This document shows, in pieces, positions 1-9,026 of a stretch of 64,000 nucleotides of DNA (position 1 is its first letter; the number at the start of each line of letters is the position of its first letter). Made by a program: the position numbers and the translations under genes. The stretch lies in the NCBI GenBank assembly GCA_004557075.1, contig SFEX01000003.1:89133-153132 (forward strand), written 5' to 3'. The DNA comes from Clostridiales bacterium (GTDB lineage Bacteria; Bacillota; Clostridia; Oscillospirales; Oscillospiraceae). Below the pieces are notes generated by a model. The model saw only the letters and a program-made list of their open reading frames with translations. It was not told the origin of the DNA and made no database searches.

Positions 1-161
1 GGATAGGTCAGAATATCCGAAAGCGAAGAGTGCCATACGCTGAAAAGATACGTCGTTGTCCATCCGTCCGTGACATTGCCGAGGATGAGGGCCGCAAGTG
101 AAAGCAGCGCGAAGGTCAGCGTCACGGGCGCATTATACTGAAGTCTGAAAAGCCTTTTCAT
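1..161 (-). CDS. Membrane protein N-terminus, rhomboid-like (runs off the window)
   Basis: Only the first 53 or so codons are present. The frame reads MKRLFRLQYNAP, then a hydrophobic helix (about residues 13-28), then a short polar stretch with WHSSLSDILTY. This layout, a short basic N-terminus, TM1 and a loop before the next helix, resembles the start of Firmicutes rhomboid-family intramembrane serine proteases, but the catalytic Ser/His region lies outside the window, so the family is inferred. Its ATG overlaps the stop of the upstream macrodomain gene as ATGA, so the two are translationally coupled as the last visible genes of a long minus-strand operon. Confidence 0.55.
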   Translation of the reverse strand, partial: MKRLFRLQYNAPVTLTFALLSLAALILGNVTDGWTTTYLFSVWHSSLSDILTY

Positions 162-673
162 TTCAGGCTCTCCAGTGCGGCGTCGTAGTACCCCTTTGTG
201 CGCTCGTCAAAACAGACCATGCGCACACGCTCAATGTCGCTATACTCGGATAAGAAACCCGCAATGGTATCGATGGCGATCTTCGCGGCCTTTTCAAGCG
301 GGAAATGGTACACGCCGGTTGAAATGGACGGAAAGTCCACGGTCTTGCAGCCGTTTTCCGAAGCGAGCCTGAGGCAGTTTAAGTAGCACGATGCGAGAAG
401 CTCCGCCTCTCCCCTGTTTCCGCCATGCCACACGGGGCTGGGCGTGTGAATAACGTGCTTTGCCGGGAGCTTATAGCCCTTTGTTATCTTAGCTTCGCCT
501 GTTTTACAGCCGCCCAGGGTACGGCACTCGACAAGAAGCTCCGGGCCTGCCGCCCTGTGTATAGCCCCGTCTACTCCGCCGCCGCCCAAAAGCGAGCAGT
601 TTGCGGCGTTGACTATCGCGTCAACGCTCTGCTTCGTGATATCGCCCTGAATTATCTCAATTTTCTCATTCAT
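158..673 (-). CDS. Macrodomain protein, YmdB-type ADP-ribose binding/deacetylase
   Basis: About 171 residues forming a single macrodomain. Seen: N-terminal QGDIT, the NAAN ribose-binding motif (VDAIVNAANCSLLGGGGVDG), the glycine-rich loop and the ISTGVYHFP loop, as in bacterial O-acetyl-ADP-ribose deacetylases. The usual HTVGPVW stretch reads HTPSPVW here. It probably hydrolyses O-acetyl-ADP-ribose or removes ADP-ribose from proteins in the cytoplasm. A TTG two codons upstream is possible, but the ATG at 673 has GAGAGG eight bases before it, so I start there. The threonine aldolase gene ends two bases upstream. Confidence 0.9.
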   Translation of the reverse strand: MNEKIEIIQGDITKQSVDAIVNAANCSLLGGGGVDGAIHRAAGPELLVECRTLGGCKTGEAKITKGYKLPAKHVIHTPSPVWHGGNRGEAELLASCYLNCLRLASENGCKTVDFPSISTGVYHFPLEKAAKIAIDTIAGFLSEYSDIERVRMVCFDERTKGYYDAALESLK

Positions 674-675
674 GC

Positions 676-1704
676 TCAAAGCCTCTCAATATCTTTTATA
701 AGCCTGTCCACATCCTCATCCCTGCTTGCCCAGCTTGTACAGAAGCGCACGACTGTGCCAGTATCTGTCCGCTGCTGCACGGAAAAAGAATAATTTTCGG
801 ACAGTGCTTCAATCTGTCTCTCAGTAAGTACCGGGAAAAGCTGATTTGTCGGAGACGGATAATAAAATTCGATGCTCTTTTTCTCAAAGGCCGAGCGCAG
901 TTTTTTCGCAAGCGCGACCTCGCGCTCCCCGACCTTATAATACAGACCGTCCGTAAACAGTGTGTCAAACTGTATCCCCAAAAGTCTGCCCTTGGCAAGC
1001 ATGCCTCCGCGCTGCTTTATAAGATAGCGGAAGTCTCTTTTAAGCTCGTCTCTGATTATTACGACAGCCTCTCCGAAAAGCGCGCCGTGTTTAGTGCCGC
1101 CGATATAAAAGACATCGCACAGCTCCGCCATATCTGCCATAGTGGGCGCACCCTCGACGGCCAGCGCGCAGGCCAAGCGCGCACCGTCGATATAAAGGAG
1201 CAGATCTAACTTTCGGCACACGTTCGATATGTCCCGAAGCTCTGCCAGCGAATACACTGTTCCGGTCTCCGTCGGCTGGGATATATACACCATTGCAGGC
1301 TGCACTATGTGCTCGAAGGACTCGTCGGCTCTGTGGTCGAGCACATATTTTTCGACCTGAGCGGCACTTATCTTGCCGTCAGGTGCGCTGAGGGGCAGCA
1401 CCTTGTGTCCTGTGGCCTCGATAGCGCCCGTCTCGTGCACGCCGATATGCGCCGTCTCCGCCGCAAGCACGCCCTGATGTGGGCGCAGAGCCGCGGCTAT
1501 CACGGTCATATTCGTCTGCGTGCCTCCGACAAGAAAATGCACGTCGGCAGTGTCGCTCCTGCACTCTGCCTTTATTTTATCCCGCGCTGCCGCGCAGTAC
1601 GGGTCGTTGCCATAGCCCGCCGTCTGGACGAAGTTTGTCTCATTAAGGCGGGTCATTATCTCAGGCAGAGCGCCCTCGAGATAATCGCTTTCAAATCTTA
1701 TCAT
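676..1704 (-). CDS. ltaE: Low-specificity L-threonine aldolase
   Basis: A 342-residue PLP enzyme of the aspartate aminotransferase fold that cleaves L-threonine/L-allo-threonine to glycine and acetaldehyde. Seen: YIDGARL (Asp173, pyridine-nitrogen contact), the Schiff-base lysine in IGGTKHG (Lys205), and an N-terminal substrate loop with YGNDPY. Length is normal. The start ATG overlaps the ClpE-like gene's stop (ATGA), indicating coupling. A glycine-producing enzyme fits an organism that also carries a glycine-responsive transporter at 16.3-18 kb, but that link is inference. Confidence 0.92.
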   Translation of the reverse strand: MIRFESDYLEGALPEIMTRLNETNFVQTAGYGNDPYCAAARDKIKAECRSDTADVHFLVGGTQTNMTVIAAALRPHQGVLAAETAHIGVHETGAIEATGHKVLPLSAPDGKISAAQVEKYVLDHRADESFEHIVQPAMVYISQPTETGTVYSLAELRDISNVCRKLDLLLYIDGARLACALAVEGAPTMADMAELCDVFYIGGTKHGALFGEAVVIIRDELKRDFRYLIKQRGGMLAKGRLLGIQFDTLFTDGLYYKVGEREVALAKKLRSAFEKKSIEFYYPSPTNQLFPVLTERQIEALSENYSFSVQQRTDTGTVVRFCTSWASRDEDVDRLIKDIERL

Positions 1705-4034
1705 GACTTTCTGACCTCTACTCTGACTTTTTCATCGTCGGCGGAAAGCCTTATGCGGGCGACATTCTCGCCCCGGCGCTCTATAATTTTCTCCGCTATC
1801 GCGTCCTCGACATCCTTCTGGATGGTGCGGCGCAGATTTCGTGCGCCATAGGTCACCGAGTAGCTTCTCTTCACAAGGTAATCTATCAGACTGTCGTTCC
1901 AGCTCATTGCAATGCCGCGCTCGGCTATGGCATCGCGGGTCTCGGCAAGCATAAGCTCCGCTATGCGGCGGAAGTTATCTTCGCTGAGCTGGTTAAAGTA
2001 CACGATTTCGTCCACGCGGTTTATAAACTCCGGACGCAGGAAATCGTTCAGCGCCTTGAGCGCGCGCTCCCTGCCCATGTCATTCAGGCTGCCGCCAAAA
2101 CCGAGGGAGCCGCCCTTGGTATTTGAGCCGGCGTTTGTTGTCATGACGATAACCGTGTTTTCAAAGTTTACAGTTCTGCCCTGAGCGTCGGTTATTCTGC
2201 CGTCGTCAAGTATTTGCAGCAGAATATTCAGAACGTCGGGATGCGCCTTCTCTATCTCGTCGAAAAGCACGACGGAGTAGGGCTTGCGCCGTATTTTCTC
2301 CGTGAGCTGACCGGCTTCGTCATAGCCGACATAGCCCGGAGGTGAGCCGATGATGCGCGATACGCTGAATTTTTCCATGAACTCGGACATATCTAGCCTT
2401 ATAAGCGACTCAGGTGAGTCGAACAGATCTGCCGCCAAGCGCTTTACAAGCTCAGTTTTGCCGACGCCTGTACCACCGACAAAGATGAAGCTTGTGGGCT
2501 TGCGCTTTGCCTTTAAGCCGATGCGGCTGCGCTTTATCGCAGAGCACACCGCCGAAACTGCCTCGTCCTGGCCGATTATATGCTCACGCAGGCGATTTTC
2601 AAGGTTTGCAAGGCGCTCAAATTCGTCCTCTCTGATCGACGACGCGGGAATTTTAGTCCAAAGCTCTATGACGCGTGCAAGATTATCCACACCCAGCTCC
2701 GGTATGCCCTCAAGCTCAAGCGAGGCAAGCGCCTGCTCGCACTGCATTTCCTTGCTTCTGAGCTCCGCTATGCGCGCATAGCGCTTATCGAGCGCCTCGT
2801 CTGTCAGCGCTTCGCCAGCGGGCGCGTCGGCGGACATGAGATTCTCCCGCTCAAAGCGCAGGTCGGCAAGCTCCTTTTGCAGCTCGGCACGTTTTGCAAA
2901 CGTCATGCATTTCAGGTTTACGTCGGAGCATGCCTCGTCTATGAGGTCTATCGCCTTGTCCGGCAGGAAGCGGTCTGTTATATAGCGCTCGGACAGCTTG
3001 ACAGCCTCGGCGCACATCTCATCGGATATGGCAACACCGTGGTAGTCCTCATAATAACGCTTTATGCCCTTTAGTATCTCGATGCTGTCCTCGACAGACG
3101 GCTCGTTTATCGTAACAGGCTGGAATCTGCGCTCAAGCGCGGTATCCTTTTCAATGTGCTTGCGGTACTCGGTGAATGTAGTCGCGCCGATGACCTGTAT
3201 CTCGCCGCGCGAAAGGGCGGGTTTGAGAATGTTCGCGGCATTCATGCTGCCCTCGGCGTCGCCCGCACCGACGATATTGTGCACCTCGTCAATGACAAGG
3301 ATAACATTGCCCTGCTTGCGTATCTCCTCGATAAGCCCCTTCATACGGCTTTCAAACTGACCTCTGAACTGAGTTCCAGCAACAAGAGCCGTCAGATCGA
3401 GCAGGTATACCTCCTTATCGCGGAGCTTATAAGGGACGTTGTTTGTTGCTATGCGCTGGGCAAGCCCCTCGGCCACCGCAGTTTTGCCGACGCCCGGCTC
3501 GCCGATCAGGCAGGGGTTATTCTTCTGGCGGCGGTTGAGGATCTGAATGACGCGCTCAAGCTCCTCTTCGCGGCCGACCATGTTATCAAGCTTTCCAGCC
3601 CTGGCTCTGTCTGTGAGATTTATGCAGTAGTTATCAAGGAATTTTCTCTTTGGAGGCTTTCCTCCCTCTTTGGGCGGCTGGTTAGGCGCCGGAGAGCTCT
3701 CGGCAGGGACGTTTCCGCCGTTATTGCCGCCGAAAAGCCTGTTGAGAAACGGAAATGTCGCGGTCTTGCCGTCGTCGGAGTCGTCGTCTCCGTCGCTGTC
3801 GATATCCATAAGGCTCTCCACTCCGCTCAGGGCATTCATCATTTCTCCGCTGAGGTTATCAAGATCATCATCGGAAATGCCCATTTTCTCCAGCATATCG
3901 TCAACCGGCTTTATATGCAGCTCGCGGGCGCACTTCAGGCACAGGCCCTCATTTTTCTGCTCGCTGCCCTCAAGTCTCGTTATAAATACTATTGCCACGT
4001 TTTTGCCGCAGCGGGAGCACATTTTTGCTTGCAT
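1701..4034 (-). CDS. clpE: ClpE/ClpC-type AAA+ unfoldase with N-terminal zinc finger
   Basis: 777 residues. An N-terminal four-cysteine zinc finger (Cys6, Cys9, Cys32, Cys35), as in ClpE/McsA-type proteins, is followed by an acidic/low-complexity linker to about residue 125. Then come two AAA+ modules: Walker A GEPGVGKT (178-185) with VIDEVH, and GGTGVGKT (520-527) with the pore loop GYVGYDEAGQ and LFDEIEKAH. An LGF tripeptide at 644-646 sits where Clp ATPases carry the ClpP-docking loop, so it should hand unfolded substrates to ClpP. There is no ClpN repeat domain, which favours ClpE over ClpC. SD AGGGGGAT precedes the ATG. Confidence 0.9.
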   Translation of the reverse strand: MQAKMCSRCGKNVAIVFITRLEGSEQKNEGLCLKCARELHIKPVDDMLEKMGISDDDLDNLSGEMMNALSGVESLMDIDSDGDDDSDDGKTATFPFLNRLFGGNNGGNVPAESSPAPNQPPKEGGKPPKRKFLDNYCINLTDRARAGKLDNMVGREEELERVIQILNRRQKNNPCLIGEPGVGKTAVAEGLAQRIATNNVPYKLRDKEVYLLDLTALVAGTQFRGQFESRMKGLIEEIRKQGNVILVIDEVHNIVGAGDAEGSMNAANILKPALSRGEIQVIGATTFTEYRKHIEKDTALERRFQPVTINEPSVEDSIEILKGIKRYYEDYHGVAISDEMCAEAVKLSERYITDRFLPDKAIDLIDEACSDVNLKCMTFAKRAELQKELADLRFERENLMSADAPAGEALTDEALDKRYARIAELRSKEMQCEQALASLELEGIPELGVDNLARVIELWTKIPASSIREDEFERLANLENRLREHIIGQDEAVSAVCSAIKRSRIGLKAKRKPTSFIFVGGTGVGKTELVKRLAADLFDSPESLIRLDMSEFMEKFSVSRIIGSPPGYVGYDEAGQLTEKIRRKPYSVVLFDEIEKAHPDVLNILLQILDDGRITDAQGRTVNFENTVIVMTTNAGSNTKGGSLGFGGSLNDMGRERALKALNDFLRPEFINRVDEIVYFNQLSEDNFRRIAELMLAETRDAIAERGIAMSWNDSLIDYLVKRSYSVTYGARNLRRTIQKDVEDAIAEKIIERRGENVARIRLSADDEKVRVEVRKS

Positions 4035-4049
4035 AGTTTATCCCCCTTT

Positions 4050-4757
4050 TCAGATTGACATGTCGATCAAAGTACCCGGCAGCAGGAAAAACCTGCTGAA
4101 CAGTCCGTCGTTTAACGTATCCGTTCCTATTATTATGCCGCAAAAGCTGAGCAGCCAGCACAGAATAATGCAGTATATAAATCCGGACACGCATCCGAAT
4201 GCCGCACCGCCGTACAGGTCGAGATCGACATTATCCTGAATCCTGAAATTCAGGTCAAAGATTTGTTTTATTAATGATATGAAGATCATGATAATTATAA
4301 ACATAAGTATCATGCACAGGGCAAACGAAAAAGCCCCGCATATTGTATCGGACACCGCCTGCGTGGCTTCCGTTTCTCCGGCGTCGTATATCTCCGCCGC
4401 TCTCGGCGAAAGATGCGCAGCTCTGTCACTGTTTATGCCGAAGGCAAGCATGCATTCATACGCATATTCGCCCATCAGCTCAGGCTCGGCGCTTATCGCC
4501 TCGTCCGCTCCGAGATCATTGATGCCCATATTTTGAAGCACTTTTTCCTCGTATTGAGAATCAATATATCCGGTCACGAAGGGGCTTATTATATAAGCAG
4601 CGCCGCCTGAAACAGCACCCGACAGCAGCAGCGCCGCCGTGAGAGACACCGTGATCGCCGCAAGATTTATGAGAGCGTTCACCGCGCCCCTTCGGAATCC
4701 GTGCCATGTGCAGTAAAAGATTATTATAAGCAGGATCGCTTCAATTACAAATCGCAT
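4050..4757 (-). CDS. cvpA: CvpA family membrane protein
   Basis: 235 residues with four to five hydrophobic segments (about 5-21, 27-60, 155-180, 200-220). The N-terminus (IFYCTWHGFRRGAVNALINLA) has the CvpA-family pattern of a helix followed by G-[FW]-x-[KR]-G-x-x-x. The central region (70-140) is a predicted soluble loop with acidic residues. Family members affect colicin V export and envelope or biofilm properties in proteobacteria; the role in Clostridia is unknown. It lies 15 bp upstream of the ClpE-like gene in the same operon. Confidence 0.85.
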   Translation of the reverse strand: MRFVIEAILLIIIFYCTWHGFRRGAVNALINLAAITVSLTAALLLSGAVSGGAAYIISPFVTGYIDSQYEEKVLQNMGINDLGADEAISAEPELMGEYAYECMLAFGINSDRAAHLSPRAAEIYDAGETEATQAVSDTICGAFSFALCMILMFIIIMIFISLIKQIFDLNFRIQDNVDLDLYGGAAFGCVSGFIYCIILCWLLSFCGIIIGTDTLNDGLFSRFFLLPGTLIDMSI

Positions 4758-4767
4758 TTTCAGATTT

Positions 4768-5781
4768 TTAATACTCTATGACGCGGGCATTGCCGCCGCC
4801 GACTGCGAGAATATCGCCCGCGTGTCTCATAAACGCCGCCTCCGCGCCGGTGATATCAGCGGAAAAAGCTTCTTTATATTCGCCGTCGTACAGGATGACC
4901 CTGCTCTGCGTAAGGCAGAGTATACCGTCGTCTCCGCAGTCAAGGCTGATTATCTCGTCCGGGCAGCTTATCCTGCCGCGCTCGCTTGCGCCGTCGTCAA
5001 TTATGACAAGCTCCCCCGCGCCGCCGAAACTGTGCTCCCGAAGCTCTATGACAAGCTTTCCGTCCCATACGCGGCAACGCTCAAAATTCAGTCCGCCAAA
5101 CTCATAGGAGTCCTTTTCTCTGCCCTCTGCATTGCAGAAATAAATTCCGTCGCTGCCGATGCCGCAGATTGTATCGTCCAGCCAGATAAGCTCATTGAGA
5201 GACTCGGGAGCTGAGTAGCTGCCCCGCTCCGCTTCGCTGTCAAGCGAGAATATGCGTATCCGACTGCCAGCTTCATCAGAGCACAGCACGGCAAGGCTCT
5301 CACCGTCCGGCGATACAGCCGCGGCGATTATCCAGCTCTCTGCGCAGTACCATTTGTACACCTGCTTCATTTCCGGCGAGTATACCGTAACCGCGCCCTT
5401 ATAGCCCGGCTCCTCGGCGCACACGATAAGGTGGCCGTCCTCGCTCAGTGAGACGTTTATTATTGCATTTTCAAAGCTAAGAGCGCTTCCGTCGGAGCAA
5501 ACTATATTACCGCCGCCGATATCGTAAACGACCGCACTCTCTCCGTTTGAGCAGACGGCAGGATAGGTCAGATTACACGTAAAATCTAACACTGTCTCGC
5601 CCATGTGGTCAAAGCCGCGCACTCCGCTCCCGGCGGCGGAAATGAGAGTGTCGCCCGCCATTGCAAAGCACTGCCTTGTGCCCGTTCCAATCGCGAAGCT
5701 CTCTGTCTTATCGCTCTCGGGCTTGCCGCAGGCGCACAGGAGCAATGTCAGGGCGAGAAAAAATACCGTAAGCTTTTTCAT
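4768..5781 (-). CDS. DUF5711-like beta-propeller lipoprotein
   Basis: 337 residues from ATG 5781. The frame extends 15 codons further upstream, but that part overlaps truA and lacks a signal. MKKLTVFFLALTLLLCAC is a lipoprotein signal peptide with a lipobox ending at Cys18. The rest shows repeated blades of the kind (S/A)-D-G-x-x-(L/I)-x-V-x-(D/S), for example SEDGHLIVCAEE and SPDGESLAVLCSDE, so a WD40/PQQ-like propeller anchored outside the membrane is likely. This matches my recollection of the DUF5711 family. Function is unknown. Its position between truA and cvpA suggests simple cotranscription. Confidence 0.7.
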   Translation of the reverse strand: MKKLTVFFLALTLLLCACGKPESDKTESFAIGTGTRQCFAMAGDTLISAAGSGVRGFDHMGETVLDFTCNLTYPAVCSNGESAVVYDIGGGNIVCSDGSALSFENAIINVSLSEDGHLIVCAEEPGYKGAVTVYSPEMKQVYKWYCAESWIIAAAVSPDGESLAVLCSDEAGSRIRIFSLDSEAERGSYSAPESLNELIWLDDTICGIGSDGIYFCNAEGREKDSYEFGGLNFERCRVWDGKLVIELREHSFGGAGELVIIDDGASERGRISCPDEIISLDCGDDGILCLTQSRVILYDGEYKEAFSADITGAEAAFMRHAGDILAVGGGNARVIEY

Positions 5782-5783
5782 GT

Positions 5784-6551
5784 TCAGTCCCTCATCATCA
5801 TTTCGCCCGCAGGGCCGTCGTACCACACCCGATTAAGGTAAAGCCCCTGGGGCGGCATCGTTGGGCCTGTAAGCCTCCTGTCGCCAAGCTCCAGCAGGTG
5901 CGGGATATCCTCCGGCTCCAATTTACCATAGGCCGCGTAAACCATCGTGCCCACCATAGCGCGGCACATATTGTACAGAAAGCCGTCGGCGCAAACGGAC
6001 ACGGTTATGGTGTCCCCCTCTTTCTCGGCTTTGCACCAGTGTACGGTGCGCACCGTCGTTTTAGTCTCGGTTCCAAGCGAGCGCACGGCGGCAAAGTCGT
6101 GAGTGCCCTCGAATGCTTGCGCTGCGCGGCGCATAAGCTCCATATCGAGGCTCTGCGGGTAAAAGCAGGCTCGCTTTTCAAGAAAGGGGTCGCGGATATT
6201 GCTGTTGTGAATCTTATAAATATACTCTTTTTTTATGCATGACGATATTGCGTTGAAGCCCTCATCGACCTCGCAGGCGTCTATGACCGCGATATCCTCC
6301 GGCAGCCTAGAATTTGCGGCAAGCGCAAAGCGGTCAATGGGTATGCGGCAGTCGGTGCGAAAATTGGCACAGTAGCGCATGGCGTGAACTCCCGCGTCCG
6401 TGCGCCCGCAGCCTGTAAGCTTAACCGGATGCCCGCAGATAATTTCAAGCGCCTCCTGCATCGTCTGGCACACGGAAACGTCCGTTTTCTGCACCTGCCA
6501 GCCATGATACCGGCTTCCGTCATATCTGATTTTAAGAGCGATATTTCTCAT
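5784..6551 (-). CDS. truA: tRNA pseudouridine(38-40) synthase TruA
   Basis: 255 residues. It converts U38-40 in the tRNA anticodon arm to pseudouridine. Seen: KIRYDGSRYHGWQ at the N-terminus and the catalytic motif GCGRTDAGVHA with nucleophile Asp52, then a C-terminal part ending GPTMPPQGLYLNRVWY, the usual TruA tail (APPxGLxL). It overlaps ecfT by four bases (ATGA) and lies in the widespread Firmicutes arrangement ecfA1-ecfA2-ecfT-truA, which supports both assignments. Confidence 0.96.
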   Translation of the reverse strand: MRNIALKIRYDGSRYHGWQVQKTDVSVCQTMQEALEIICGHPVKLTGCGRTDAGVHAMRYCANFRTDCRIPIDRFALAANSRLPEDIAVIDACEVDEGFNAISSCIKKEYIYKIHNSNIRDPFLEKRACFYPQSLDMELMRRAAQAFEGTHDFAAVRSLGTETKTTVRTVHWCKAEKEGDTITVSVCADGFLYNMCRAMVGTMVYAAYGKLEPEDIPHLLELGDRRLTGPTMPPQGLYLNRVWYDGPAGEMMMRD

Positions 6552-7345
6552 AAACCGAATTTTTTCATCACAAATATAACAGCAAGGAACAGTGCGCCAA
6601 GCAGCAGCGCCGCAAAATCAATGCCCTGCATTTTGAGCTGCTTCATCCTCGTTCTGCCGCTTCCGCCGTGATAGCAGCGGCTCTCCATTGCAACGGCAAG
6701 CTCGTCCGCGCGGCGGAATGCCGACACGAACAGCGGCACGAGTATGGGCAGCAGCGCTTTTGCGCGCTTGGCAAGGCTGCCGGTCTCAAAATCGGCGCCT
6801 CTCGCCTTCTGAGCCGACATTATCTTGTCCGTCTCCTCGATGAGGATGGGGATAAAGCGCAGAGCCATGCTCATCATCATCGCCATCTCATGCACCGGGA
6901 TCTTTATCTTCTTCAGAGGGTTTAGCATAAGCTCAAGTCCGTCGGTAAGCGCGATGGGACTTGTCGTATACGTCAGCATAAACGTGCCTACGATAAGCAG
7001 GATTATGCGCAGCGACATCATGGCGGCTCTCGCAAGACCCTCCCATGTGATTATCCAGCCTTCGACGATCGGCGTGCCGTCGGTATAAAAAATGTTCAGC
7101 AGCGCCGTGAGAATTATTATGATAACAAGCGGCTTCATGCCCTTGAGAGCCGTTTTTGGCTTTATCTTTGAAACAGCCATGCACAGCCCCGTTAGCAATA
7201 TGATAAGCGCATAGCTGTACCAGCCGTTTGCGTTAAACAGCCCCACAATATAGATGATGACAAGCAGCAGCTTCGTTCTCGAATCGAGGCGGTGCGCGAT
7301 AGTGTCGCCCGGGAAATACTGGCCGAGGGTTATATCTTTAAGCAT
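6548..7345 (-). CDS. ecfT: ECF transporter transmembrane scaffold EcfT
   Basis: 265 residues, membrane protein with about five to six helices. It couples the two ATPases EcfA1/EcfA2 to interchangeable vitamin- or metal-binding S components encoded elsewhere. Seen: N-terminal GQYFPGDTIAHRLDSRTKLL, typical of EcfT; the coupling-helix Ala-Arg-Gly motif in KARGADFETG and a second in AMESRCYHGG (the usual ARG/SRG pair). Overlaps ecfA2 by eight bases and truA by four. Confidence 0.95.
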   Translation of the reverse strand: MLKDITLGQYFPGDTIAHRLDSRTKLLLVIIYIVGLFNANGWYSYALIILLTGLCMAVSKIKPKTALKGMKPLVIIIILTALLNIFYTDGTPIVEGWIITWEGLARAAMMSLRIILLIVGTFMLTYTTSPIALTDGLELMLNPLKKIKIPVHEMAMMMSMALRFIPILIEETDKIMSAQKARGADFETGSLAKRAKALLPILVPLFVSAFRRADELAVAMESRCYHGGSGRTRMKQLKMQGIDFAALLLGALFLAVIFVMKKFGL

Positions 7346-8201
7346 TCCGCTCTCCCCCTCTCATCTTCAGAAGCGCATCTAAAAGCTGCCCGTTTGTATA
7401 TATTGCGCAGCCGGTGTCAATGCCGAGCTTTTTAAGCTCCATCGCAAGATAAGTCGGCGCAGGCACGGTAAGACCTATTGCACTGAGCTCCTCCGGCTGA
7501 GAGAAAACCTCCTCCGGAGTGCCGTCAAAGCGCATGGCGCCCTTGTTGAAAACAATGAGCCTGTCGGCAATGCGGGCGACATCGTCCATGCTGTGGCTGA
7601 CGATTATGACCGTGGAGCCGGTTTTTTCCCGGTATTCACATATGTTATCAAGTATCTGACGGCAGCCCGCCGGGTCAAGTCCTGCGGTCGGCTCGTCGAG
7701 TATCAGAACTCCCGGGCGCATAGCCATAACTCCGGCTATGGCGACACGGCGCTTCTGTCCGCCGGACAGCTCCAGCGGGGAGCGCTCAAAATACGCCTCC
7801 CCAACGCCGACAAGAGCCGCCGCCTCGCGCACGCGCTCATCTATCTCATTTTCCTCGAGACCCATGTTTTTCGGCCCGAAGGCGATATCGCGGTAGACAG
7901 TTTCCTCGAAAAGCTGATACTCCGGGTACTGGAACACCAGCCCCACCTTGAACCTTGCGTCGCGGGAGCTCTCCTTGCTTGCGTTTATATCCTCGCCGTC
8001 AACTAAGACCGCGCCGCCGGTAGGTTTCAGCAGACCGTTGAGGTGCTGGATAAAGGTGCTCTTGCCCGAGCCTGTATGTCCTATCAGACCTACAAGCTGA
8101 CCATGCGGTATCTCTACGTTTATATCGTCTATTGCGACCTTTTCAAAGGGCGTATCCGCGCTGTAAACATGGCGCAGGCCGCTTACTTTAATCTCTGACA
8201 T
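7338..8201 (-). CDS. ecfA2: ECF transporter ATPase EcfA2
   Basis: 287 residues from ATG 8201 (MSEIKVSGLRHVY); an in-frame start 11 codons upstream lies deeper in ecfA1. ABC ATPase with Walker A GHTGSGKST, Q-loop FQYPEYQLFEETV, signature LSGGQKRR, Walker B VLILDEP and switch His in VSHSMDD. The FEKVAIDDINVEI insertion and the C-terminal EcfA extension are present. Pairs with EcfA1 as the heterodimeric motor of group II ECF importers. Overlaps ecfA1 by 14 bases. Confidence 0.94.
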   Translation of the reverse strand: MSEIKVSGLRHVYSADTPFEKVAIDDINVEIPHGQLVGLIGHTGSGKSTFIQHLNGLLKPTGGAVLVDGEDINASKESSRDARFKVGLVFQYPEYQLFEETVYRDIAFGPKNMGLEENEIDERVREAAALVGVGEAYFERSPLELSGGQKRRVAIAGVMAMRPGVLILDEPTAGLDPAGCRQILDNICEYREKTGSTVIIVSHSMDDVARIADRLIVFNKGAMRFDGTPEEVFSQPEELSAIGLTVPAPTYLAMELKKLGIDTGCAIYTNGQLLDALLKMRGGERNA

Positions 8202-9024
8202 ACTTTGCGATTTCCTTTGCACAACTTTCAACACTGAGCGCCGTCAACGGCAGGCTCCAGCCTCTTTTGTTAAGCTCATATATAAGCTCCGTAGTTGCCG
8301 GAACCGAAAGCCCCTCGTCCCGCATAAGCTCGACCTGAGAGAACACGTCCTCCGGGCTTCCGTCGGCGACTATCCTGCCGCCTGACATGACGATAAGCCT
8401 GTCCGCACCAATGCACTCGGACATATGGTGCGTTATCAAAACGACCGTTATGCCCTTTTCCCTGCACAGCCTTGTGACAGTCTCAATGACCTCGCGTCTG
8501 CCCTTGGGGTCGAGCATTGCCGTCGGCTCGTCAAGGATTATGACCTCCGGCTCCATCGCAATGACTCCCGCAATGGCGACGCGCTGCTTCTGACCGCCGG
8601 ACAGCAGATGCGGCGCATGCATCCTGAATTCGTACATGTCGACCTGCTTTAGCGCATTGTCCACGCGCTTACGTATCTCCTCGGGCGGAACGCCTAAATT
8701 CTCCGGTGCGAAGGCTACGTCATCCTCGACTACGCTTGCGACTATTTGGTTATCGGGGTTTTGAAATACCATTCCGACGCTGCGCCTTATGTCAAGTATC
8801 CTGTCCTCATCGGCGGTACTTAGGCCGTTTACTATGACCTCACCCTCAGTAGGGACAATGATTGCGTTAAAATGCTTTGCCAGCGTACTTTTGCCCGAGC
8901 CGTTATGACCTAAAACTGCCACGAAGCTGCCTCTTTCTATCTCAAGGTTTATTCCGCGCAGGCTCTCGGTCTCGTCGCCGGGATATGTGTAATGCAGGTT
9001 TTTAATTTCAATTATCGCGCTCAT
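8188..9024 (-). CDS. ecfA1: ECF transporter ATPase EcfA1
   Basis: 278 residues from ATG 9024, chosen because GGGAGGT lies ten bases upstream; the alternative ATG at 9042 precedes that SD. Walker A GHNGSGKST, Q-loop FQNPDNQIVASVVEDDVAFAPEN (characteristic of EcfA1/CbiO), signature LSGGQKQR, Walker B VIILDEP and ITHHMSE. Provides one half of the ATPase dimer with EcfA2; EcfT follows in the same transcript. Confidence 0.94.
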   Translation of the reverse strand: MSAIIEIKNLHYTYPGDETESLRGINLEIERGSFVAVLGHNGSGKSTLAKHFNAIIVPTEGEVIVNGLSTADEDRILDIRRSVGMVFQNPDNQIVASVVEDDVAFAPENLGVPPEEIRKRVDNALKQVDMYEFRMHAPHLLSGGQKQRVAIAGVIAMEPEVIILDEPTAMLDPKGRREVIETVTRLCREKGITVVLITHHMSECIGADRLIVMSGGRIVADGSPEDVFSQVELMRDEGLSVPATTELIYELNKRGWSLPLTALSVESCAKEIAKYVRD

Positions 9025-9026
9025 GC

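Noticed and set aside
3156..4058. 300-codon plus-strand frame
   Set aside because: Shadow of the ClpE-like gene; no SD, no recognisable domain.
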